Source: DATATV01 sp035551355 (GTDB lineage Bacteria; Actinomycetota; Actinomycetes; Mycobacteriales; Pseudonocardiaceae). From it: a stretch of DNA of 64,000 nt. The position numbers and the translations under genes are program-made. This document shows, in pieces, positions 7,377-14,007 of this stretch (positions are counted from its first letter, which is position 1; each line of letters begins with the position of its first letter). The stretch is from the NCBI GenBank assembly GCA_035551355.1, contig DASZNF010000100.1, positions 1 through 64,000 on the forward strand, in the 5' to 3' direction. The notes beneath the pieces were generated by a model. It had not been told where the DNA came from and did not search any database. It was given only the letters and a program-made list of their open reading frames with translations.

Positions 7377-8585
7377 ATGATCAACCTTGAGGTGCCGAAG
7401 AAGCTGACCGCGCTGGTGGATCAGGCCCGCCGGTCGGCCGAGGAGATTTTCCGCCCCAATTCACGGAAGTACGATCGGGCGGAGCACAGCTACCCGGTCG
7501 AGCTGGACACCCTGGCCGCGCTGATCGACGGCCTGAACGCCTCCGGTCAGGGCGGTGCGGGCGCCAGTGGCGTGCGCCGGGACGCCAAGGACAAGGGCGA
7601 TGGCGGGGTGCGCAACGGCGGCAACCTGGCCACCGTGCTGGGCACCATCGAAATGTGCTGGGGCGATGTGGGTCTGCTGCTGTCCATGCCCCGGCAGGGC
7701 CTTGGCAACGCGGCCATCGCGTCGGTGGCCAACGACGAGCAGTTGGCCCGGTTCAAGGGAAAATGGGCCGCGATGGCCATCACCGAGCCGCACTGCGGTT
7801 CGGACTCCGCGGCCATCCGCACCACCGCGGTGCTCGACGGCGACCACTACGTGCTCAACGGCGAGAAGATCTACGTGACCGCAGGCCAGCGGGCCGACGC
7901 GGTGGTGGTGTGGGCCACCCTGGACCGCAGCAAGGGCCGCGCGGCCATCAAGTCGTTCGTGGTGGAGAAGGGCACGCCCGGCTTCGAACTCGTTCGCCTG
8001 GAACACAAGCTGGGCATCCGGGCCTCGGACACCGCGCAGTTCGCACTCAATGACGTGCGGGTGCCCAAGGAGAACCTGCTCGGCGACCCGGACGTCAAGC
8101 AGGGCGGGTTCGCCGGGGTCATGCAGACCTTCGACAACACCCGCCCGCTGGTCGCCGCGATGGCCGTCGGCGTGGCCAAGGCGGCGCTGGAGGAGACGGC
8201 CAAGCTGCTGGCCGAGGCCGGCGTGACGGTCGACTACGACCGTCCGGCCATCAGCCAGAGTGCCGCCGCCGCAACGTATCTGGAGTTGGAGGCGGACTGG
8301 GAGGCGGCCTACCTGCTGACCCTGCGGGCGGCGTGGATGGCCGACAACAGCAAGCCCAACTCGCTGGAAGCCTCGATGGCCAAGGCGAAGGCGGGCCGCA
8401 GCGCCACCGACATCACGCTGCGCTGCGTGGAACTGGCCGGAACTTTCGGCTATTCCGAGCAATCGCTGCTGGAGAAGTGGTCCCGGGACGCCAAGATCCT
8501 GGACATTTTCGAAGGCACGCAACAGATCCAGCAACTCATCATCGCGCGGCGGCTGCTGAACAAGAGCTCGTCGGAACTGCGCTGA
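7377..8585 (+). CDS. acyl-CoA dehydrogenase
   Basis: A 402-residue acyl-CoA dehydrogenase, 13 bp after its paralogue and without an extra N-terminal extension. The FAD/substrate motif MAITEPHCGSDSAAIRT, NGEKIYVTAGQRAD and KLGIRASDTAQF are all canonical. The C-terminus has DAKILDIFEGTQQIQQLIIARRL, in which the Glu of EGT is the usual catalytic base. The middle shows a low-homology insert (GVRRDAKDKGDGGVRNGG). Two tandem, non-identical dehydrogenases suggest a heteromeric alpha2beta2 enzyme like actinobacterial FadE pairs that act on bulky side chains, but this is inference. A hairpin terminator follows. Confidence 0.9.
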   Translation: MINLEVPKKLTALVDQARRSAEEIFRPNSRKYDRAEHSYPVELDTLAALIDGLNASGQGGAGASGVRRDAKDKGDGGVRNGGNLATVLGTIEMCWGDVGLLLSMPRQGLGNAAIASVANDEQLARFKGKWAAMAITEPHCGSDSAAIRTTAVLDGDHYVLNGEKIYVTAGQRADAVVVWATLDRSKGRAAIKSFVVEKGTPGFELVRLEHKLGIRASDTAQFALNDVRVPKENLLGDPDVKQGGFAGVMQTFDNTRPLVAAMAVGVAKAALEETAKLLAEAGVTVDYDRPAISQSAAAATYLELEADWEAAYLLTLRAAWMADNSKPNSLEASMAKAKAGRSATDITLRCVELAGTFGYSEQSLLEKWSRDAKILDIFEGTQQIQQLIIARRLLNKSSSELR

Positions 8586-8597
8586 CCTCGTGAACCG

Positions 8598-8646
8598 GGA
8601 AATCCCCGTCGCACCAAGGAAACTGCTCGGTCCGGCGGGGATTTTC
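8598..8646 (+). terminator. hairpin terminator of the acyl-CoA dehydrogenase operon
   Basis: GGAAATCCCCGTCG (8598-8611) pairs with 8633-8646 (CGGCGGGGATTTTC), allowing two G-T pairs. The 3' side is T-rich. It lies in the short spacer before the convergent prenyltransferase gene. Confidence 0.85.
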
Positions 8647-8677
8647 TATGCGCCGTAACGACTATGCGCCGTAACGA
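8646..8677. repeat. 16-bp perfect tandem duplication at the prenyltransferase stop codon
   Basis: CTATGCGCCGTAACGA occurs twice in direct succession (8646-8661 and 8662-8677). The inner copy encodes the last residues and stop of the - strand gene, and the outer copy is non-coding. Confidence 0.9.
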
Positions 8678-9450
8678 CGTTTGCGGGCGGCGTAGGAGCG
8701 CAGCGCGCGCAGGAAGTCGATCTGCCGGAAACCGGGCCAGTAGGCGTCGCAGAAGTACAGTTCCGCGTAGGCCGACTGCCACAGCAGGAAATTCGACATC
8801 CGCTGTTCGCCGCTGGTGCGGATGATCAGGTCCGGATCGGGCTGGCCGCTGGTGTAGAGATTGGCGGCGATGGCCGCGGTGATGTCGGCGGTGGTGACCG
8901 TGTCGGCCAGCTCGGTCAGCGACACGCCCGCGGCGGCGCGCTCCTCCAGCAGCGACCGGACCGCGTCCACGACCTCCTGGCGGCCGCCGTAGCCGGCGGC
9001 GATGGTGACGTGCAGGCCGGTGTCCAGGTGGCGGGTGTGCTCCTGCGCCTGCTTGAGCACCCGCGCGGTGGAATCGGGCAACAGATCCAGCAACCCGGCG
9101 ATATGCACCTGCCACCGGTTGTCCGGGCTGGTCAGCCGACTGCCCACGACATCTTCGATGACCTGCATCAGAAAGTCGATTTCCGGCGTCGGCCGGGAAA
9201 TGAGGTTCTCGGTGGACACCAGGAACACCGTGACGTGGTGCACGCCCTCCTCGGCGCACCAGTCCAGCACCCGGGCCACGTGCTCGGCTCCGTATCGGTG
9301 ACCGAGGCTGGGATTCTCGAATCCCATTTGCCGTGCCCAGCGCCGGTTGCCGTCCATGATCAGACCGACATGCCGGGGAAGTGCCGCTCCGGCGAGCCGG
9401 GATCGCAACCGGCGCGCATAGCGCCCATACAGCCACTCGCGGATCGTCAC
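8662..9450 (-). CDS. cis-prenyltransferase (short-chain isoprenyl diphosphate synthase type)
   Basis: A 262-residue member of the UppS/cis-prenyltransferase family. LPRHVGLIMDGNRRWAR carries the catalytic Asp of HxxxIMDGNRRWA. Downstream are VFLVSTENL and the signature DLIIRTSGEQRMSNFLLWQSAYAELYF. The sequence resembles mycobacterial Rv1086, which makes a short Z,E-farnesyl diphosphate (YTSGQPDPDL, DFLRALRxYxARxRRYG are shared). The product chain length is therefore probably short, though this is inferred. GTG 9450 is preferred over an upstream in-frame start at 9549, because that extension would overlap a plausible small gene and adds no family sequence. The 3' end is tandemly duplicated. 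Confidence 0.88.
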   Translation of the reverse strand: MTIREWLYGRYARRLRSRLAGAALPRHVGLIMDGNRRWARQMGFENPSLGHRYGAEHVARVLDWCAEEGVHHVTVFLVSTENLISRPTPEIDFLMQVIEDVVGSRLTSPDNRWQVHIAGLLDLLPDSTARVLKQAQEHTRHLDTGLHVTIAAGYGGRQEVVDAVRSLLEERAAAGVSLTELADTVTTADITAAIAANLYTSGQPDPDLIIRTSGEQRMSNFLLWQSAYAELYFCDAYWPGFRQIDFLRALRSYAARKRRYGA

Positions 9451-9511
9451 TCGGGCGAATCTAGCAAGCGCCGAATCACCCGTTCGAGCGGTCCGCTTTA
9501 TCGGGTTTTCT

Positions 9512-9721
9512 CTAGAGTTCCAGGGCCAGTTCGGCGGCGCACGCGGCACGGCACGGCCAGGTCTGGCCGCACGAGCTGCACCGGGTGCCCACGCACTGGT
9601 GACTGGCCAGCACGAGAACCGCGTTGTGCCGGTAGTTCTCCAGCAACAGACCCAGGTCGGCTACCCCTACGCCGGGCACGTCCGGCCTCGGCGTTCCTGT
9701 CGGCGTTGACATCATCATCAC
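9512..9721 (-). CDS. small Cys-rich protein (CxxC...WPC type)
   Basis: A 69-residue protein upstream of the prenyltransferase gene. The start region reads GTG-ATG-ATG-ATG, and GGAAAGG lies a few bases upstream of the GTG. Residues 25-40 form a helix (LGLLLENYRHNAVLVLASHQ). The C-terminal part has CVGTRCSSCGQTWPC, four cysteines in a zinc-ribbon-like spacing followed by another Cys. Short proteins with a CxxCGxxWPC core are common in actinomycetes and have no known role. Its existence supports the later start of the neighbouring gene. Confidence 0.6.
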   Translation of the reverse strand: MMMMSTPTGTPRPDVPGVGVADLGLLLENYRHNAVLVLASHQCVGTRCSSCGQTWPCRAACAAELALEL

Positions 9722-10026
9722 GGCCTTTCCGCTGTGCCGCCGAAGTTACTCGGCCGGCGTGTGTGGTGTGGGACGACTCGCCGCCACGATTGTGACGCCG
9801 GCTCCTCCCGTTTCACCACTATCGACGCACCGGGAGGCGTATTGGTTCACACCTTATGGACACAGGATGACCGGATCATGTCCCAAGTACCAGCACGCGG
9901 GTGGAGCTTGTCCGAATCAGGTCAGCGGCCGGGGGAAACCCTCGGCAGGTCACCGTCCGGGACCGGGCAGATCACGAAAAGACGCCCAAGTAGGTGGTCT
10001 TAACCCGGGACTGGGAGGCTACCGCG
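9722..10026. other. 305-bp intergenic region, possibly structured leader
   Basis: No gene is supported here. The right half has hairpin potential: CCGGGGG at 9928-9934 faces CCCTCGG just downstream across an AAA loop. AGGTCAGCG, AGGTCACCG and AGATCACGA occur as three related blocks at roughly 35-bp spacing. It may be a promoter plus structured 5' leader of the alpha/beta hydrolase gene. I could not match it to a known riboswitch class. Confidence 0.35.
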
Positions 10027-10899
10027 GTGTTCGGGGATGACGTGCCCATGCGTCGGGGGTGCACCACGGTTCGGGGCGGTTCGCTGCACTACTGGCGGAC
10101 CGGGACCGACGGTGCGGAAACCGTGGTCATGCTGCACGGACTGGGCGGAAACCATCGGGGACTGGCCGAACTCGCGGCCGAACTGCCGGGGTGCGACGTG
10201 GTCGTGCCGGACCTGCCCGGCTACGGCGAATCCGAGCCGTTGCCCGGCGCGCACTCACTGACCGCGTACGCCGACGCCGTGGCCGATCTGTGCGCCGGAC
10301 TGGACCTGGGCCGGGTGCATCTGCTCGGGCATTCGCTCGGTGCGTCCATCGCGCTGGTGCACGCCGCCCGCCATCCCGGGCAGTTGCGCAGCCTGTGCCT
10401 GCTCAACCCGGTGTCCACGGCCAGCAACCTCACCGCAACGCTGGGCAAGGCCTACTACCGGATCGCCGCCCGGCTGCCCGCCCGGATGACCCGGTTCTGG
10501 CTGGCCAGCCGGGCCGCCGTGTACGTATCCGACGCGTTCGTCATCGTCACCCGCGACCCGGCCCGGCGCCGCTGGATCCTCGAACAGGACTACCGCAACT
10601 ACGCCAAGGCCAGCGTGCGGGCCATGGTGGAGAGCTTCCTGAGCTACTACGAGACCCCGTTCGACGAGCACGCGGCCGCGCTGACCGTGCCCACGTTGCT
10701 GCTGACCGGGGACCGGGACGGCATCGCCCCGCCGAAGTCGGTGTCCGCCCTGGCCGGACGAATGTCCAACGCCCGGTACGAGCCGCTGGCCGGGGCCGGT
10801 CACCTGGCCCCGGTGGAGCTGCCGAAGGAGGTCGCCGCGGTGGTCCGCGACTTCCACGGTGATCCAACCCGTATGATGGCGATCGCTGAAGGGGAGTAG
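10027..10899 (+). CDS. alpha/beta hydrolase
   Basis: A 290-residue soluble alpha/beta-hydrolase fold protein. The oxyanion HGLGG motif (residues 37-41), the nucleophile elbow GHSLGAS with Ser103, the acid in LLTGDRDGIAPP and the His in GAGHLAPVE make a complete triad. A lid region of about 60 residues lies between the nucleophile and the acid. The substrate is unknown. GTG 10027 is chosen because GGGAGG lies eight bases upstream; an in-frame GTG at 9994 has no ribosome site. The last codons and the stop lie inside the 5' strand of the manganese riboswitch for the next gene. Confidence 0.85.
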   Translation: MFGDDVPMRRGCTTVRGGSLHYWRTGTDGAETVVMLHGLGGNHRGLAELAAELPGCDVVVPDLPGYGESEPLPGAHSLTAYADAVADLCAGLDLGRVHLLGHSLGASIALVHAARHPGQLRSLCLLNPVSTASNLTATLGKAYYRIAARLPARMTRFWLASRAAVYVSDAFVIVTRDPARRRWILEQDYRNYAKASVRAMVESFLSYYETPFDEHAAALTVPTLLLTGDRDGIAPPKSVSALAGRMSNARYEPLAGAGHLAPVELPKEVAAVVRDFHGDPTRMMAIAEGE

Positions 10900-10992
10900 C
10901 CCGGCACCGGCGGATCGACATACTGGCGTGCGCGCACGCCCGGTCCCCGGGTCCGCGACCGGCACGGCCGCGCGGATGGGCGAGACCTTCCG
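10886..10992 (+). promoter_or_regulatory. yybP-ykoY manganese riboswitch
   Basis: Two conserved blocks of the class are present in order and at the right distance: GGGGAGTAGC (10891-10900) and GGGCGAGACCTTC (10978-10990). GAAGG at 10888-10892 pairs with CCTTC at 10986-10990 to close P1. The intervening 80 nt can form the two helical legs. The class binds Mn2+ and activates Mn-efflux genes. The downstream gene is a TMEM165/GDT1 transporter, a classic partner. The first block contains the stop codon of the upstream hydrolase gene. Confidence 0.88.
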
Positions 10993-11071
10993 TGGATCGA
11001 CCATCGACTGATGGCCGGCGCGGAAGCCTCCCCATGAGACGCTCGCCGCGGCGGCCGGAAAGCGGAGCAAC

Positions 11072-11680
11072 GTGCATCCCATCTCCAGCATCGCCGTGCT
11101 GGCCACGGTGTTCGGCATCGTGTTCCTCGGTGAACTGCCGGACAAGACCATGTTCGCCTCGCTCGTGCTGGCCGCCCGCGGCAACCGCTGGCTGGTCTGG
11201 CTGGGCACCGCGGCGGCCTTCCTCGTGCACGTGGCCATCGCGGTCACCCTCGGCGGCGTGCTGTTCACCCTGCTGCCCCACCAGGTCGTGCAGGCCATCG
11301 CCGCGCTGCTGTTCCTGGCCGGTGCGGTGTGGGCGTTCCGCAGCGGGGCCGAGGAAGAGGACGAGGAGGGCGGCGAGGGCCAGCGGTTCGGCGGCTGGCG
11401 CACCTCGCTGACCGCGTTCGTGGTCATCTTCATCGCCGAGTGGGGCGACCTGACCCAGATCCTCACCGCGAACCTGGCCGCCCGGTACAACGATCCGATC
11501 GGGGTGGGCATCGCGGCCACCGCGGCGCTGTGGCTGGTCGCCGGAATCGCCATGTTCGCGGGCAAACTGCTGGCCAGACTGCCGAACGTCCTGGTTCGCC
11601 GGATCACCGGTATCGTGCTGCTCGTGCTGGCCGGGCTCACCGCCTATTCGGCGATCACGGGAGACGCCACCATTGTCTGA
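11072..11680 (+). CDS. TMEM165/GDT1 family (UPF0016) manganese exporter
   Basis: A 202-residue membrane protein with six predicted helices in two inverted repeats. Each repeat has the family ExGD(K/R)(T/S)-type signature: ELPDKT at 21-26 and EWGDLT at 123-128. In the first copy Pro replaces Gly. An acidic loop (GAEEEDEEGGEG) separates the halves. Relatives export Mn2+ (or exchange Ca2+/Mn2+ for H+). The preceding manganese riboswitch makes Mn2+ efflux the best prediction. The start is GTG with GGAG just upstream. The last 8 bp overlap the TTG start of the recD2 gene. Confidence 0.88.
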   Translation: MHPISSIAVLATVFGIVFLGELPDKTMFASLVLAARGNRWLVWLGTAAAFLVHVAIAVTLGGVLFTLLPHQVVQAIAALLFLAGAVWAFRSGAEEEDEEGGEGQRFGGWRTSLTAFVVIFIAEWGDLTQILTANLAARYNDPIGVGIAATAALWLVAGIAMFAGKLLARLPNVLVRRITGIVLLVLAGLTAYSAITGDATIV

Positions 11681-13895
11681 CTTTCCCCGCGCCGTGCTGG
11701 ACGCCGTCCTGGAGCGCATCACCTTCGCCAACGAGGACACCGGTTACACGGTGGCCCGGGTGGATACCGGCCGGGGCGGCGAACTGGTCACCGTGGTGGG
11801 CGCGCTGCTGGGTGCGCAACCGGGGGAGAGCCTGCGGTTGCGCGGCCGGTGGGGTTCGCATCCGCAGTACGGCCGGCAGTTCCACGTCGAGGACTACACC
11901 ACCGTGCTGCCGGCCACCGTGCAGGGCATCCGACGCTACCTCGGATCCGGCCTGATCAAAGGGATCGGGCCGAAACTGGCCGACCGGATCGTGGACCACT
12001 TCGGTGTCGACGCGCTGGAGATCATCGAGACCAGCCCGGACAAACTGATCGAGGTGCCCAATCTCGGGCCCAAACGCACCAAGCTGATCGCCGCCGCCTG
12101 GGAGGAGCAGAAGTCCATCAAGGAGGTGATGGTCTTCCTGCAGGGCGTTGGCGTGTCCACCTCGCTGGCGGTGCGGATCTACAAGCAGTACACCGATTCG
12201 GCCATCGAGGTGGTGCGTACCCAGCCCTACCGGCTGGCCACCGACGTGTGGGGCATCGGCTTCAAAACCGCGGACACGATCGCGAAAGCGGTCGGCATTC
12301 CGCATGACAGTCCACAACGGATCAAGGCCGGGTTGCAGTTCACCCTGTCCGAGGCCACCGGCGATGGGCACTGCTTCCTGCCCGAGCAGACGCTGATCGC
12401 CGAGTCCATCAAGATCCTCGGCGTGGACACCGGCGCGGTCATTGACGGCCTGGCCGAACTGGTCGCCGAGGAGGGTGTGGTCCGCGAGCGGTTGCCGGAC
12501 GAGGACGACGCGGCGATCTACCTGGTTCCCTTCCACCGCGCGGAAATCTCCGTAGCCAACCAGCTGCGCGGACTGCTGGACGCGGCCGAGGACCGGTTGC
12601 CCGCGTTCGCGGACGTCGACTGGGACAAGGCATTGGCCTGGCTGCGTGGAAAGACCGGCACCGAACTGGCCGGCGCGCAGGAGCAGGCGGTGCGGCTGGC
12701 GCTGACCCGCAAGGTCGCGGTGCTCACCGGCGGACCGGGCTGTGGCAAGAGTTTCACCGTCCGCTCCATCGTCGATCTGGCACTGGCCAAGCAGGCCAGG
12801 GTGGTGCTGGCCGCGCCCACCGGTCGCGCGGCCAAACGGCTGACCGAACTGACCGGCCGCCCGGCCGCCACCGTGCACCGGCTGCTGGAACTCAAACCGG
12901 GCGGGGACGCCGCCTACGACCGGGACCGCCCGCTGGACGCCGACCTGGTGGTGGTCGACGAGGCCTCCATGCTGGATCTGTTGCTGGCCAACAAGCTGAT
13001 CAAGGCGGTCGGCCCGGGCGCACATCTGCTGCTGGTCGGCGACGTGGACCAGTTGCCCTCGGTCGGGCCGGGCCAGGTGCTGCGCGATCTGCTCGCGCCG
13101 GACACGCCCATCCCGCACGTGCGGCTGACCCAGGTGTTCCGGCAGGCCGCCGAGTCCGGCGTGGTCACCAACGCCCACCGCATCAATGCCGGGGATTTTC
13201 CCACCGTGCGGGGACTTTCCGACTTCTTCCTGTTCTCGGCCGACGAGCCGGAGCGGGCCGCGGAGCTCACCGTGGACGTGGTGGCCCGGCGCATCCCGGC
13301 CAAGTTCGGGCTCAACCCGCGCCGGGACATCCAGGTGCTGGCGCCCATGCATCGCGGCCCGGCCGGCGCGGGCGCGCTCAACCAGCGGCTGCAGGAGGCG
13401 CTCACCCCGGGCCGGCCCGACCTGCCCGAGCGGCGCTTCGGCGGCCGGGTGTTCCGGGTGGGCGACAAGGTCACCCAGATCCGCAACAACTACGACAAGG
13501 GCGCCAACGGTGTGTTCAACGGCACCCTGGGCGTGGTCGCCGCGCTGGACCCGGTGGAGCAGCGGCTGACCGTGCGCACCGACGAGGACGAGGACGTGGA
13601 CTACGAGTTCACCGAACTCGACGAACTCGCGCACGCCTACGCGGTGACCATCCACCGCTCCCAGGGCAGCGAATATCCCTGCGTGGTCATCCCGGTCACC
13701 ACCAGCGCGTGGATGATGTTGCAGCGCAACCTGCTCTACACCGCGGTCACCCGGGCCAAGAAGCTGGTGGTGCTGGTCGGCTCGGCCCGGGCCATCGGGC
13801 AGGCGGTGCGCGCGGCCAGCGCCGGACGGCGGCACACCACCCTGGCCCACCGGCTGCGGTCGAGTGTCCACTCCGGACAGCGGCAGATGAGCTGA
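11673..13895 (+). CDS. recD2: RecD2-type ATP-dependent DNA helicase
   Basis: A 740-residue SF1B helicase of the RecD2 type found outside RecBCD. The N-terminal 330 residues hold the OB-like opening (ERITFANEDTGYTVARV) and helix-hairpin-helix repeats (LIKGIGPKLADRIV, VPNLGPKRTKLIAAAW). Motif I is GGPGCGKSFT, motif II VVVDEASMLD, motif III GDVDQLPSVGPG, and motif VI is LLYTAVTRAKK; YAVTIHRSQGSEY belongs to the C-terminal UvrD-like domain. It unwinds DNA 5'-3' in repair. The start is TTG 11673 within the end of the Mn-exporter gene, an overlap suggesting coupling without obvious functional link. Confidence 0.93.
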   Translation: MSDFPRAVLDAVLERITFANEDTGYTVARVDTGRGGELVTVVGALLGAQPGESLRLRGRWGSHPQYGRQFHVEDYTTVLPATVQGIRRYLGSGLIKGIGPKLADRIVDHFGVDALEIIETSPDKLIEVPNLGPKRTKLIAAAWEEQKSIKEVMVFLQGVGVSTSLAVRIYKQYTDSAIEVVRTQPYRLATDVWGIGFKTADTIAKAVGIPHDSPQRIKAGLQFTLSEATGDGHCFLPEQTLIAESIKILGVDTGAVIDGLAELVAEEGVVRERLPDEDDAAIYLVPFHRAEISVANQLRGLLDAAEDRLPAFADVDWDKALAWLRGKTGTELAGAQEQAVRLALTRKVAVLTGGPGCGKSFTVRSIVDLALAKQARVVLAAPTGRAAKRLTELTGRPAATVHRLLELKPGGDAAYDRDRPLDADLVVVDEASMLDLLLANKLIKAVGPGAHLLLVGDVDQLPSVGPGQVLRDLLAPDTPIPHVRLTQVFRQAAESGVVTNAHRINAGDFPTVRGLSDFFLFSADEPERAAELTVDVVARRIPAKFGLNPRRDIQVLAPMHRGPAGAGALNQRLQEALTPGRPDLPERRFGGRVFRVGDKVTQIRNNYDKGANGVFNGTLGVVAALDPVEQRLTVRTDEDEDVDYEFTELDELAHAYAVTIHRSQGSEYPCVVIPVTTSAWMMLQRNLLYTAVTRAKKLVVLVGSARAIGQAVRAASAGRRHTTLAHRLRSSVHSGQRQMS

Positions 13896-14007
13896 CCCGC
13901 TCACAGCGAGCGCACAGCGCTCACCTTCCGGCGGCATAGCGCGCGTGGCGATAGTGGCAATCGCGACCACATCGACCGCACTGCCCCCTGACCGGAGGAA
14001 TCCCGCC

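Noticed and set aside
9451..9549. N-terminal extension of the cis-prenyltransferase to 9549
   Set aside because: The added 33 residues are not family-like and overlap a plausible small gene; GTG 9450 gives the expected length.
9880..10026. ydaO (c-di-AMP), SAM, SRP RNA or RNase P RNA upstream of the alpha/beta hydrolase
   Set aside because: Fragments such as CCGGGGGAAA recall parts of these RNAs, but the other conserved blocks are absent or in the wrong order.
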